This document shows, in pieces, positions 8,034-16,249 of a stretch of 25,849 nt of DNA. The stretch is from NCBI GenBank assembly GCA_949746285.1, contig CATJZH010000064.1, forward strand, positions 1 through 25,849. The letters run 5' to 3'. Made by a program: the position numbers and the translations under genes. Numbering within the stretch: the first letter of the stretch is position 1; every line of letters starts with the position of its first letter. A model generated the notes under the pieces. The model made no database searches. It was given only the letters and a program-made list of their open reading frames with translations, and was not told where the DNA came from. The stretch is from an uncultured Clostridia bacterium (GTDB lineage Bacteria > Bacillota > Clostridia > TANB77 > CAG-508).

Positions 8034-9768
8034 ATGGAAAAAATAAGAGAGACTATAAAAAAACAAAAGAATGTCATAATTGTTATTTGTTTAATAGTTA
8101 TATTATCTATTTTGAAACAATTATTAGTACAAGGGTTTCCTATAATTGCATATGTTGGAGCTGGAGAAGATGATGCTTTAATGGTTAAGTTGGCATATAA
8201 TATAATACGGTGGAAATTGGTTAGGAAATTATGAATATAATACTTTGATGAAAGGACCAGTATTTCCAATGTTATTGGCATTAATATATAAATACAGATT
8301 GCCTTTTATTTTTGTAATTACTTTATTATACACAATATCATGTATTATATTTATGATAGCTATTAGAAAGCTTATAAAAAATAAATATTGGTTTATTGGA
8401 ATTTTTGCATTATTACTATTTAATCCTATAATGTACTCATCAGAAATAATTCAAAGAATTTATAGAAATGCATTGATACCAACTTTTTCATTACTAATAA
8501 TAGGGAGTTACATAGCACTATTTTTAAGGAGAAATGAAAAAAATAGATATTTAATAATTTGGTCTTTATTAGCTGGAATATCATTAAGTACTTTTTACTA
8601 TACAAGAGAAGATTCTATGTGGATAGTTCCATTCATAATATTTATAACTGTAGCTACAGTAGTTTATAAATTGGTTGAAGAGAAAAAAATAAATTTTGAA
8701 TTAATCTCAAAAATAACTTTTTTAGTTATACCAGTATTAATGTTAATTATATTTGGTCAATATATTGCTTCAAAAAATGAAAAATATTATGGATTAAAAA
8801 TAAAAAATATTTTAAGTGAAAGTAATTTTACACTAGCTTTAAATAGTATATATTCTGTAAGACCAAATAAAATGATAGATTGTGTAACAGTTACTCAAGA
8901 GAAAGTAGATAGAATGGCTGCTGTTTCACCAAGTTTTGAAACTATAGCACCAAAGTTACATGAAACTATTGGAGGTTTAGGAAGACTTGATAGATATCCA
9001 GGAGATAACGAAATTGAAGATGGCTGGGTATTATGGGCAATAAGAACAGCAGTAGTAGGAAGTGGTTATGAAACAATAGAAGAAGAACAAGAAATTTATT
9101 ATAAAATTGCTACAGAGCTAAATTCTGCTATGCAGCAGGGCTTGCTAGAAAGGCAACATGTTATGCCATCACCATTGTTATCGCCATATAGGAAGACTTA
9201 TACATACAATATTTTAAAATCAATTTTAGAGACAGTTAAATATATATCAACATTTGATGAATTGAAAATTTCAAATAAATTAGTAACAACAGATACAGAT
9301 ACAAATTTATCTGAAGTAAAGAAGTTTGAAGAAATTAGTAATGAAAAAGCATTATATACAGAAAAAGCTTTGTTGGGAAATGTAGAAGAACAACAGGGAT
9401 ATATAGATTCTTTAAATATAAATAATAATATTTGTAATATTTTAATAAAAATCTATTCTATTGTCGGTGTTATTATAGGGATAATAGGAATTATAAATTA
9501 TATAGTATTAACAGGATGTACTATAAAACAGCTATTACATAAAAAGTATGAAAATATAGAAAAATGGATTATATTAAGTGCAATTTTGGGAGCGTTATTT
9601 ACTTTAATTTTAGGAATTTCATATAATAATGCAGCAACATGTGATTCTATAAAGTATTTATACCTATGTGGCACATATTCACTTTATCTTGCTTTTTCTG
9701 GTATTAGTGTATATAATGCATTTATAGAAATACATAAATATAAAAAGAATCTTTTAAGAAAGGAATAA
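8034..9768 (+). pseudogene. Frameshifted polytopic membrane protein gene, GT-C-like
   Basis: Two pieces of one gene: 8034-8234 (66 codons, ATG) and 8245-9768 in the next frame. The first reading ends GAGEDDALMVKLAYNII and then turns to unrelated residues before TGA at 8232-8234. From 8209 the +1 frame reads GGNWLGNYEYNTLMKGPVFP, which completes the pattern DD-x(n)-G-WLG-Y-TL-KGP known from bacterial multi-pass membrane proteins. Removing C8208 joins them into about 577 residues. D46/D47 after the first membrane span match the acidic pair of GT-C transferases; a soluble domain (about 230-390) and more spans follow. The site is not in a homopolymer, so programmed slippage is unlikely: it is a mutation or a sequence error. 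The TTG at 8245 is not preceded by a good ribosome site. Downstream plsY follows by 4 nt, so the operon stays intact. Confidence 0.75.
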
Positions 9769-9772
9769 AATT

Positions 9773-10417
9773 ATGTTAGCATATGTAATAGTAGCAATAA
9801 TAGCTTATTTAATAGGAAGTTTGAATATTTCTATATTAATAAGTAAAAAAATGGCAGGTTTTGATGTAAGAGAAAAGGGAAGTAAAAGTACAGGAGCAAC
9901 AAATGTACTTAGAACCGTTGGAAAAAGAGCGGCAGCAATAACACTTGTATTTGATGCTTTAAAAGGAGTTATTTCAATATTAGTAGCTTTACTAATAAGT
10001 ATATTTGCTAAAGAACAAAGTAAAGCAATTTTAGTAGAAATAGCTGCTTTTTGTGTAGTATTAGGACACACCTTTCCAATATATTATGGATTTAAGGGAG
10101 GAAAAGGTGTAGCAACAAGTTTAGGAATTATTCTTTTAGTAAACTGGAAAATTGGATTAATATGTTTGATTTTCGCATTATTAATAATGGCAATAACTAG
10201 AATGGTTTCATTAGGTTCAATATCAGCAGCAATATTATTTGCAGTATTAATATTTTTTATAAGAGATTCTTATATAGTAGATTTTGAAATTAATTTTATA
10301 TTTTTTGGAATTTTGTTAGCTGCATTAGTTATTTTTAATCATAGAACAAATTTGAAGAGAATTATTTCAGGAACAGAAAATAAATTAAGTTTTAGTAAAA
10401 ATAAAAAAGAAGAATAA
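9773..10417 (+). CDS. plsY: Acyl-phosphate:glycerol-3-phosphate acyltransferase PlsY
   Basis: Integral membrane enzyme transferring an acyl group from acyl-phosphate to glycerol 3-phosphate, the first step of phospholipid synthesis. Seen: several hydrophobic spans, motif 1 GSKSTGATNVLR (36-47), motif 2 GHTFPIYYGFKGGKGVAT (98-115) and motif 3 near NHRTNLKRIISGTENK at the C-terminus; the 214-residue length is normal. Motif 1 carries Lys-Ser where most members have Gly-Asn (GSGN), a modest deviation. The start is ATG with AAAGGA upstream, 4 nt after the previous stop. The partner gpsA, supplying the substrate, lies in the same operon about 1.4 kb downstream; plsX, which makes acyl-phosphate, is not in the window. 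Confidence 0.95.
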   Translation: MLAYVIVAIIAYLIGSLNISILISKKMAGFDVREKGSKSTGATNVLRTVGKRAAAITLVFDALKGVISILVALLISIFAKEQSKAILVEIAAFCVVLGHTFPIYYGFKGGKGVATSLGIILLVNWKIGLICLIFALLIMAITRMVSLGSISAAILFAVLIFFIRDSYIVDFEINFIFFGILLAALVIFNHRTNLKRIISGTENKLSFSKNKKEE

Positions 10418-10438
10418 AATATAATTAGGGGAAATAAT

Positions 10439-11395
10439 ATGAAAGCAAATGAAAAATCCTTAGAATTTATAAAACAAATAGAAGATGTAGTAGCTGAAAC
10501 AGGACAATTATTACCAGCATTTGAATTAGCATATAAAGCAGGTAATATAGAAGCTTTTAGAACTTTTATTAATGAAAATAAATTGCAAGATACATTTGTA
10601 CAAAATTCTTTTGATGATTGGGTAAAATTCTCCGATAAAAATGTAAGCCAATGTTTTTATGAAGTAGTGGTACAAGAAGGATTAGATTATCTTGGCAAAA
10701 CATATGGCGAAAAATTTGCTCAAAAATTGGAAAAAGTTTATGAAGGAAAAGATATATCTTTATATGATGTTTATGCAATATCTAATATAAATCAAAAAGA
10801 AAATTCAAAATCTCAAGCAGATATTATGGAGCAAATTTTAGATTTATATAGTAAAGATTTTGAAATAGGAATACACAGAACAGGTGGAGCATGTAGTGGA
10901 GAAACTATAAATAAAGAAGGATTAAATTTAACTGGAAATTTGTCTTCTGGAGTCATTAATGCAGAATATATGGAAATTAAAGATCAGTTAGAGGATAATA
11001 TATCTTTTGATTATTTTCCTGGAGAATTATTAAGCCAAATTGCTGGTGGAGGTAGTTATAAAAATTTATTAGGAAAAAAGATGGTTGATATTCCAATTAT
11101 AGCTATACCAAAGGATGAACTTAAACAGAATAATCCAGAAATTATACTAAAATCAAAGCAGAATATACATCCAAAATTAAATCCAAAATACATAAAAGGA
11201 TATGTAACAGTAGATTCTGAAAATAGTACAATGGAAAAGTATGTTGAAAATCCACTATGTTTTGAAAATATTTTTAATCAAACTATTGAAGATTCTAAGG
11301 TAGCTGTAAAATTTTCAAAAATACAGCAAATTATTGGAAAAATAAAAGATAAATTTAGACTAAATAACAAACCAAAGGAAGAAAAAAGTAAATAA
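10439..11395 (+). CDS. Hypothetical protein with tentative ADP-ribosyltransferase-like region (318 aa)
   Basis: No certain family. Residues 1-130 look helical. From about 141 the pattern changes to alternating strands and turns: EIGIHRTGG (142-150), INKEGLNLTGNLSSG (156-170), AGGGSYKNLLGKK (about 202-214), VDIPIIAIPKDEL and later LNPKYIKGYVTV (about 254-265). An initial H/R strand, an 'xGL.LTG' helix and a late 'P.YI.GYV' strand resemble ADP-ribosyltransferase-fold domains, but I cannot identify the catalytic Glu with confidence. The C-terminus is strongly basic and may be helical. There is no signal peptide. The start is ATG with AGGGGAAAT upstream. It sits between plsY and gpsA with a second unknown gene 3 nt downstream, so the pair is probably translated together. 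Confidence 0.7.
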   Translation: MKANEKSLEFIKQIEDVVAETGQLLPAFELAYKAGNIEAFRTFINENKLQDTFVQNSFDDWVKFSDKNVSQCFYEVVVQEGLDYLGKTYGEKFAQKLEKVYEGKDISLYDVYAISNINQKENSKSQADIMEQILDLYSKDFEIGIHRTGGACSGETINKEGLNLTGNLSSGVINAEYMEIKDQLEDNISFDYFPGELLSQIAGGGSYKNLLGKKMVDIPIIAIPKDELKQNNPEIILKSKQNIHPKLNPKYIKGYVTVDSENSTMEKYVENPLCFENIFNQTIEDSKVAVKFSKIQQIIGKIKDKFRLNNKPKEEKSK

Positions 11396-11398
11396 AAT

Positions 11399-11830
11399 AT
11401 GGAAAACAATAAAACAAATATAATGTACAATGAAGTATATGATTTTTTAAATATAGTAGGTTTAAAATATATAAATCTTATACCAAATAAAATGTATGAG
11501 TTTATACAAAATAATAAAGTATTAGATTATGAAACTAATATAGATTTAAGAAAAAATATTTCTTCTCAAATATCTAATGAAGCATTAGCTTTTATAGCAT
11601 ATTTGAATTTAATGTACTGGTGTAAACCTGAAGAAAAAGAAAAATTAATAGAAAAATATAAGCAAAATGATATAAATGAGGAAATTAAAAAGAAAGAAAA
11701 ATATAATCCAGAAACTATATTTTCAAAAGAAAATTTAAAAATAGAAGAAGAAACAAAAGAAGTGCAATTAGTTGAATATAAGTCACCTTCATTTTGGAAA
11801 AGATTAATAAATTTTATTAAAAGAAAATAA
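11399..11830 (+). CDS. Hypothetical protein (143 aa)
   Basis: No named family recognised. The N-terminal 90 residues form a compact helical unit (YNEVYDFLNIVG ... IPNKMYEFI ... ISNEALAFIAYLNLMYW). An acidic and basic charged linker (about 95-130) and a short amphipathic basic tail ending WKRLINFIKRK follow; the tail could touch the membrane surface. No signal peptide or metal motif. The ATG lies 3 nt after the upstream stop and the only ribosome-site-like sequence is the purine-rich end of the upstream gene, so translational coupling to the 318-residue protein is likely. Being nested between plsY and gpsA suggests co-expression, not necessarily a lipid role. Confidence 0.75.
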   Translation: MENNKTNIMYNEVYDFLNIVGLKYINLIPNKMYEFIQNNKVLDYETNIDLRKNISSQISNEALAFIAYLNLMYWCKPEEKEKLIEKYKQNDINEEIKKKEKYNPETIFSKENLKIEEETKEVQLVEYKSPSFWKRLINFIKRK

Positions 11831-11858
11831 TATTAAAAATTTAAGAAGGAGAATATAA

Positions 11859-12845
11859 ATGAAAAAAATAGCAATAATAGGTAGTGGAAGCTGGGGGACA
11901 GCTTTAGGAATTTATCTGGCTAAAAATGGAAATAAAGTTAAAATATGGTCATTTAACGAAGAAGAAAAAAATTTAATAAATAATGAAAAAAAATGTGTTT
12001 TTTTACCAAATGCTGAAATACCAGATGGTGTTGAATGCTCACAAGATTTTAAAGAAGTATTAGAAGGTGCAGAACTTGTTCTTCATGTTACTCCTTCTAA
12101 ATTTGTTAGAAGTACTATAAAACAATATAGAGAATTCGTAAAAGAAGATCAAATGATTATAATGTGTTCAAAAGGATTTGAAGCAGAAACAAACTTAACT
12201 TTAGACGAAGTTATAAAGCAAGAATTACCAAATGTTAAATATGGAATTCTTTCTGGACCAAGCCATGCAGAAGAAGTTTCTTTAGATATTCAAACAGCTT
12301 TAGTGATAGCTTCAGAAAGTGAAGAAGTTAAAAACAGTATAATAGAAGCATTTTCAAGTCCAATTATTAGAATATATACATCAAGTGATATTAAAGGAGT
12401 AGAATTGGGGGGAGCCTTAAAAAATATTATTGCTTTTTGTGCTGGAATATCAGTAGGGTTAAATCTAGGAGATAATGCATTTGCAGCTCTAGCTACAAGA
12501 GGATTAGTTGAAATATGTAGATTAGGAACTGCTATGGGGGGAAAGGAAAAAACATTTTATGGACTAACAGGTTTAGGAGATTTAATAGTAACTTGCAGCA
12601 GCGAACATAGCAGAAATAGAAGAGCTGGAAAAATGATAGGTCAAGGTTATTCAATAGAACAAACTAGAAAAGAAGTTGGTATGACAATTGAAAGTATAGA
12701 TAATATTGATGTTGCATATAAACTTGCACAAAAATATAATGTTGAAATGCCAATAGTAAATGCAGTTTATGATGTTTTATATAATAATTTAGAACCTAAA
12801 AAAGCAGTTGAAACTTTAATGACAAGAAAATTGAAAGAAGAATAA
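11859..12845 (+). CDS. gpsA: NAD(P)-dependent glycerol-3-phosphate dehydrogenase
   Basis: Cytosolic enzyme reducing dihydroxyacetone phosphate to sn-glycerol 3-phosphate for phospholipids. Seen: N-terminal Rossmann motif IGSGSWGTALG (7-17), LSGPSHAEEV (131-140), catalytic-region GVELGGALKNIIA with Lys188, and GLTGLGDLIVTC followed by SRNRRAG. The 328-residue length is normal. The motif usually written GVxTA near residue 270 reads IDNIDVAYKLA here, a common-looking variant. The start is ATG with AAGGAG upstream. Same operon as plsY, which uses its product, matching the der-plsY-gpsA order of other Clostridia but with three extra genes inserted, one of them frameshifted. Confidence 0.97.
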   Translation: MKKIAIIGSGSWGTALGIYLAKNGNKVKIWSFNEEEKNLINNEKKCVFLPNAEIPDGVECSQDFKEVLEGAELVLHVTPSKFVRSTIKQYREFVKEDQMIIMCSKGFEAETNLTLDEVIKQELPNVKYGILSGPSHAEEVSLDIQTALVIASESEEVKNSIIEAFSSPIIRIYTSSDIKGVELGGALKNIIAFCAGISVGLNLGDNAFAALATRGLVEICRLGTAMGGKEKTFYGLTGLGDLIVTCSSEHSRNRRAGKMIGQGYSIEQTRKEVGMTIESIDNIDVAYKLAQKYNVEMPIVNAVYDVLYNNLEPKKAVETLMTRKLKEE

Positions 12846-12866
12846 AAATTTTAAGGAGGAGTAATT

Positions 12867-13328
12867 ATGGATTTTTTAAACAAATTAGGAAAAAAAGCAA
12901 CAGAAACATATCAAGTAACTAAAGAAAAAGCTAGTAATTTATCAGAGGAAATAAAAATTAAAAGTAAAATTGGAGATTATAAAGACAAAATAAAAGAAAA
13001 ATATAATGAAATAGGAAAAGAAGTATATAATCAAATTAAAGATGGAAATGATGTGTCAAAAGATAGTATAATCTCAAAATGTGATGAAATAACAATAGCT
13101 AAAAACGAGATTTCAAAATTAGAAGAGCAATTATTAGCTATAAAAAAAGTAAGAAAATGTTCTGAATGTGGAACAGAGATTCCTATAGATTCAGACTTTT
13201 GCTCAAAATGTGGAAAAAAGCAACCTAAAGTAGAAAAAGTAGAAATCAAAGAGGAGCCTAAAGATGTTAAGGAAGCAGAAGTAATCGAAATAAACAATGT
13301 AGAAAATAATGAAGAAAGTAATAATTAG
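12867..13328 (+). CDS. Zinc-ribbon protein with N-terminal coiled coil (153 aa)
   Basis: Small soluble protein of unknown role. Residues 1-95 are charged and helical with coiled-coil character (KISKLEEQLLAIKK-like heptads at about 81-94). A zinc ribbon follows with CSEC at 98-101 and CSKC at 112-115 (C98, C101, C112, C115), and then an acidic low-complexity tail (119-153). Zinc ribbons of this 'CxxCG...FCxxCG' type are common at the ends of Firmicute membrane-associated or stress proteins, but no other domain is visible here and there is no membrane span. ATG has an excellent AAGGAGGAG site (12852-12860). It is part of the gpsA-dtd end of the operon, 5 nt before dtd. Confidence 0.8.
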   Translation: MDFLNKLGKKATETYQVTKEKASNLSEEIKIKSKIGDYKDKIKEKYNEIGKEVYNQIKDGNDVSKDSIISKCDEITIAKNEISKLEEQLLAIKKVRKCSECGTEIPIDSDFCSKCGKKQPKVEKVEIKEEPKDVKEAEVIEINNVENNEESNN

Positions 13329-13333
13329 AAATC

Positions 13334-13774
13334 ATGAAATTAGTAGTGCAAAGGACTTTAGAGTCAAAAGTAGAAGTTAATAATAAAATAGTTGGAAAGA
13401 TAAATAAAGGCTTTTTAGTTTTGTGTGGAATAACTCATACAGATACAGAAAAAGAAGTAGATATTTTAGCAAGAAAATTATGTAATTTAAGAGTTTTTGA
13501 AGATGAAAATGATAAGATGAATTTATCAATAAAAGATGTCGGAGGAGAACTTTTAATAGTCTCACAATTTACATTGTATGCAGATAGTATGAGTAGTGGT
13601 AATAGACCAAGCTTTATAGCCGCAGCTAGACCAGAAAAAGCAGAACCATTATATGAATATTTTATAAAAAAATGTGAACAAGAAGGCATTCATGTAGAAA
13701 AAGGAATTTTTGGTGCCGATATGCAAGTATCTTTGGTAAATGACGGACCAGTCACGATAATATTAGAAAAATAA
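13334..13774 (+). CDS. dtd: D-aminoacyl-tRNA deacylase
   Basis: Dimeric proofreading enzyme that removes D-amino acids (and glycine mischarged on tRNA-Ala) from tRNA. Seen: the two family signatures SQFTLYA (77-83) and NDGPVTI (136-142, containing the cross-subunit Gly-Pro), plus NRPSF (90-94); the 146-residue length is exactly typical. The ATG lies 5 nt after the upstream stop, with the coding end of the zinc-ribbon gene (GAAGAAAG...) as a weak ribosome site, implying coupled translation. It is the last gene of the der operon; in many Firmicutes dtd follows relA instead. The next gene is convergent, with only 2 nt between the stop codons and no hairpin terminator visible. Confidence 0.97.
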   Translation: MKLVVQRTLESKVEVNNKIVGKINKGFLVLCGITHTDTEKEVDILARKLCNLRVFEDENDKMNLSIKDVGGELLIVSQFTLYADSMSSGNRPSFIAAARPEKAEPLYEYFIKKCEQEGIHVEKGIFGADMQVSLVNDGPVTIILEK

Positions 13775-13776
13775 AA

Positions 13777-14058
13777 TTAGTATGGGTATCTTTCATAAAT
13801 ATATTTTATTAAGTTATCAAGATTATTATCTGTAACACATATATATACATCTTTATCTAAACTTATCCATAATGTCATTTTAAATTTGTTATTATTATCT
13901 ATAAAGCAACTTATCATATCTATCATATCTACAGGATTATCATATTCTTTTTGAAATGATAAACTATTTTCTAAATTTAAATTCTTAGAGTAATATTGTT
14001 CTAAGAATTTTTTTATTTCTCCCTCTATTTCGCTATAAAAATTTATTGATGTTTTCAT
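13777..14058 (-). CDS. Hypothetical protein (93 aa)
   Basis: No named family recognised. A small soluble protein, predicted alpha/beta: an N-terminal helix (SEIEGEIKKFLEQYY), then strands KFKMTLWISL and DVYICVTD and a C-terminal helix ending YIYERYPY. The coding character (regular amino acid mix, no low complexity) and a clean fit between dtd and the palindromic element support a real gene. The start is ATG at 14058 with a purine-rich AGAAAGAG upstream. The transcript probably starts near 14264 inside the palindromic element, giving a leader of about 205 nt that nearly duplicates the leader of the divergent lipoprotein gene. The two genes may therefore share control. Confidence 0.7.
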   Translation of the reverse strand: MKTSINFYSEIEGEIKKFLEQYYSKNLNLENSLSFQKEYDNPVDMIDMISCFIDNNNKFKMTLWISLDKDVYICVTDNNLDNLIKYIYERYPY

Positions 14059-14174
14059 TTTTTACTCTTTCTTTTCATTTTTTTATATTATTGGTATTTT
14101 CCTTTTAATTTATTCATTTATGTTTTATTACAATTTATCTGTGTAAATGAAATATTTATATTACTAAATGAAAG

Positions 14175-14204
14175 TTACGAATTGCAAGTAATTTGAATTA
14201 TAAT
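14175..14204 (+). promoter_or_regulatory. Candidate promoter in left arm of the palindrome, directed to the lipoprotein gene
   Basis: TTACGA (14175-14180), 18-nt spacer, perfect TATAAT (14199-14204). Transcription would start near 14211, read through the apical hairpin and the right arm, and reach the ATG at 14404 after about 190 nt. Confidence 0.5.
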
Positions 14205-14270
14205 CTCTTAATAATTTTTGATAGGGAATCTCAATTTATTTTGAGGGCGCTATCAAAAATTATTTTAGAG

Positions 14271-14299
14271 ATTATATGAAAATTAGCTTAAGCGAGTAA
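14271..14299 (-). promoter_or_regulatory. Candidate promoter in right arm of the palindrome, directed to the 93-aa gene
   Basis: On the minus strand TTACTC (14299-14294), 17-nt spacer, perfect TATAAT (14276-14271). It mirrors the plus-strand promoter at 14175-14204; the two face each other, so their transcripts overlap across the apical hairpin. Confidence 0.5.
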
Positions 14300-14403
14300 C
14301 TGAGAATGTGTAATAAAATATTTCATTTACACAGATAAAATATACATATGAAATGAATAAATTAAAAGGAAAATACTAATAATATAAGAAATTGGAGGTT
14401 TTT

Positions 14404-15105
14404 ATGATAAAAACAGTAAGAAATTTTTTAGTATATACAATTATTTTAGTAGTAACATTAGGATGTTTAACAGGATGCTCAATGAAAAAAGATGAACCTA
14501 AAAGTATAGAAAATAAAACAGATGAAGAAATAAGTTTTGTTGAAGATAATATATTAAATATTATAAATAGATATGCTAAAAAAGAGTATATAAAAGATGA
14601 TCAAATAGATTGGAAATCTATTCAAGACGATACAGAGAAATTAAATAATTCATTAGATACAATTGTTTTAGATTTATCAGAAACTAAGATTTCTAATGAC
14701 GATTTGGTAAATTTTAGAAATGAATTAAATAATGTGAATATAGCAATTTCTGGAAAAAATGAAAATGAATTAATGCAAAGATGCAGTTACTTATATTCTT
14801 TATTACCAACATATTTAGAAAAATATTCAAGTAATAAAAATGAAATAAACAATATGAAATTAAAATCTTTGGTTTTATCTAGTTTTTTGCAAGCGAATTT
14901 TTTAGATTGGCAAAATGCTAAAACTACTATAGGATTAGCAGAAACAAAGTATAAGGAAATGATGAATGATGTGGACTATATGAAAGAATATTCATATAAT
15001 TTAAATAAAACATATGTGCTTTTAGAAGAACTAAAAAATGCTATTAATATAGAACAAGCAGATTTAAGTAGAATAAAATATATAAATTTTATAGAAAAAA
15101 TATAA
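14404..15105 (+). CDS. Hypothetical lipoprotein (233 aa)
   Basis: Secreted, lipid-anchored protein on the outer face of the membrane. Residues 1-25 are a type II signal peptide: basic start MIKTVRN, hydrophobic core, lipobox LTGC (22-25) with Cys25 as the lipidated residue. The mature part is helical, rich in Asn/Lys/Glu/Leu, without recognised domain or repeated metal motif; it may be a helical bundle. I chose ATG 14404 because GGAGG (14394-14398) lies 5 nt upstream; the in-frame TTG at 14392 overlaps that site and is not credible. The gene is transcribed away from the palindromic element and ends in a terminator shared with asd on the other strand. Confidence 0.8.
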   Translation: MIKTVRNFLVYTIILVVTLGCLTGCSMKKDEPKSIENKTDEEISFVEDNILNIINRYAKKEYIKDDQIDWKSIQDDTEKLNNSLDTIVLDLSETKISNDDLVNFRNELNNVNIAISGKNENELMQRCSYLYSLLPTYLEKYSSNKNEINNMKLKSLVLSSFLQANFLDWQNAKTTIGLAETKYKEMMNDVDYMKEYSYNLNKTYVLLEELKNAINIEQADLSRIKYINFIEKI

Positions 15106-15139
15106 AAAATGGATTACCGATTTTGGTTAATCCATTTTT
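15105..15139. terminator. Bidirectional terminator between the lipoprotein gene and asd
   Basis: AAAAATGGATTA (15105-15116) pairs perfectly with TAATCCATTTTT (15128-15139). The stem continues with CC/GG across a 1-nt bulge, and the loop is GATTTT. The T tract on plus and A tract on minus let it serve both convergent genes. Confidence 0.85.
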
Positions 15140-15146
15140 ATAATAT

Positions 15147-16145
15147 TTACTTATTATCATTTTCAATAAGCTTTTGAACTATTTGAACTGCATTTGAAGC
15201 AGCTCCTTTTCTTATATTATCTGAAACACACCAGAAGTTGATTCCAGATTCTACACTAAAGTCTCTTCTAATCCTTCCAACAAAAGATTCATCGTGACCA
15301 GTAGCATTTATTGCTAGAGGATATACATTATTATAAATATCATCTTGAACGATAATTCCTTCAGCATTTTTCAAGACATTTTTTAATTCAGCTATATCAA
15401 ATTTATTTTCAAATTCTACATTTATAGATTCACTATGTGAGTTTATAACTGGAACTCTTACAGTTGTTGCTGTTATTTTTAAATCAGGGTTATTTAATAT
15501 TTTTCTTGTTTCATTTATCATTTTTTCTTCTTCTTTTGTATAACCATTATCCATAAAAGAATCTATGTGTGGAATACAATTGTTTACAATAGGATAAGGG
15601 AATTTTTTAGGTTCTTCACCTAAAAGTCCTTTTTCTAAATCATTAACTCCTTCTTGACCTGCACCAGAAACAGCTTGATAAGTAGAATATATAATTCTTT
15701 TTATTTTATAATGGTCATCTAAAACTTTAAGAGGTATAACAGCTTGAATAGTTGAGCAATTAGGGTTTGCTATAATACCATTATTGTTTTTTATTTCTTC
15801 TGAATTGACTTCTGGAACAACTAAAGGTACTGATGGATCCATTCTAAAAGCACTACTATTATCTACAACAATACAACCTTTTTCAGCAGCTATTGGAGCA
15901 AATTTTTGTGAAGCAGTACTACCAGCGGAAAATATTGCAAAATCAAATCCCTCATCAAAAGAATCTTCTTTCAATTCTTTTACTAAACATCTTTTTCCTC
16001 TAAAATAGAAGTCTGTACCAGCAGATTTTCTTGTTGCAAAAAGTTCACATTCAGAAATAGGTAAATCATATTCCTCTAAAATTTCAATAACTTTTCTGCC
16101 AACTAGACCAGTTGCACCAACTATCGCTATTTTGTATTCTTTCAT
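15147..16145 (-). CDS. asd: Aspartate-semialdehyde dehydrogenase
   Basis: Cytosolic enzyme reducing L-aspartyl-4-phosphate to aspartate semialdehyde with NADPH, a branch point for lysine, diaminopimelate, threonine and methionine. Seen: nucleotide-binding GATGLVG (10-16), catalytic Cys130 in NPNCSTIQ (127-134), TYQAVSGAG (155-163), substrate Arg230 and general base His238 in RVPVINSHSE. The 332-residue length is typical. ATG has a very good AGGAGGG site. The gene lies 104 nt downstream of a J-domain protein gene on the same strand, with a possible promoter of its own, and converges on the lipoprotein gene. The leader is too short and lacks the structure expected of a lysine riboswitch. Neighbouring dapA/dapB are not in the window. 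Confidence 0.97.
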   Translation of the reverse strand: MKEYKIAIVGATGLVGRKVIEILEEYDLPISECELFATRKSAGTDFYFRGKRCLVKELKEDSFDEGFDFAIFSAGSTASQKFAPIAAEKGCIVVDNSSAFRMDPSVPLVVPEVNSEEIKNNNGIIANPNCSTIQAVIPLKVLDDHYKIKRIIYSTYQAVSGAGQEGVNDLEKGLLGEEPKKFPYPIVNNCIPHIDSFMDNGYTKEEEKMINETRKILNNPDLKITATTVRVPVINSHSESINVEFENKFDIAELKNVLKNAEGIIVQDDIYNNVYPLAINATGHDESFVGRIRRDFSVESGINFWCVSDNIRKGAASNAVQIVQKLIENDNK

Positions 16146-16216
16146 AAAACCCTCCTTTTTAAATGAATTATGAAATTTATTTATGTGTTTTTATTTATTG
16201 TTATTTATAATACAAT

Positions 16217-16245
16217 ATTATATTCTAAAATTTTTAATTTGTACA
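16217..16245 (-). promoter_or_regulatory. Candidate promoter for asd
   Basis: Minus strand TGTACA (16245-16240), 17-nt spacer, perfect TATAAT (16222-16217), between the J-domain gene stop and asd. The -35 matches only 4 of 6 positions. Confidence 0.4.
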
Positions 16246-16249
16246 TATT

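Larger units (their letters stand above)
14084..14386. repeat. Near-palindromic 303-bp element between divergent genes
   Basis: The left arm from 14084 matches the reverse complement of the right arm ending at 14386 over almost its whole length. The outer 36 bp differ at one position; then ATCTGTGTAAATGAAATATTT (left, about 14137-14157) recurs inverted at about 14317-14337; ATAATCTCT and AATAATTTTTGATAG repeat towards the centre. The apex is GATAG (14220-14224) / CTATC (14250-14254) enclosing CTCAA (14230-14234) / TTGAG (14241-14245) with a 6-nt loop. It encodes no protein. It could be a fold-back or miniature transposable element, or an inverted duplication of a promoter plus leader. Apart from the two promoters described separately, nothing else is seen in this gap. 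Confidence 0.85.

Noticed and set aside
14084..14386. Invertible promoter switch (phase variation)
   Set aside because: The inner segment is itself palindromic, so inversion would hardly change the sequence, and no site-specific recombinase gene is in the window.
16146..16249. Lysine riboswitch in front of asd
   Set aside because: Only 104 nt separate the genes, the sequence is almost pure A/T, and no multi-helix structure or conserved core can be seen.
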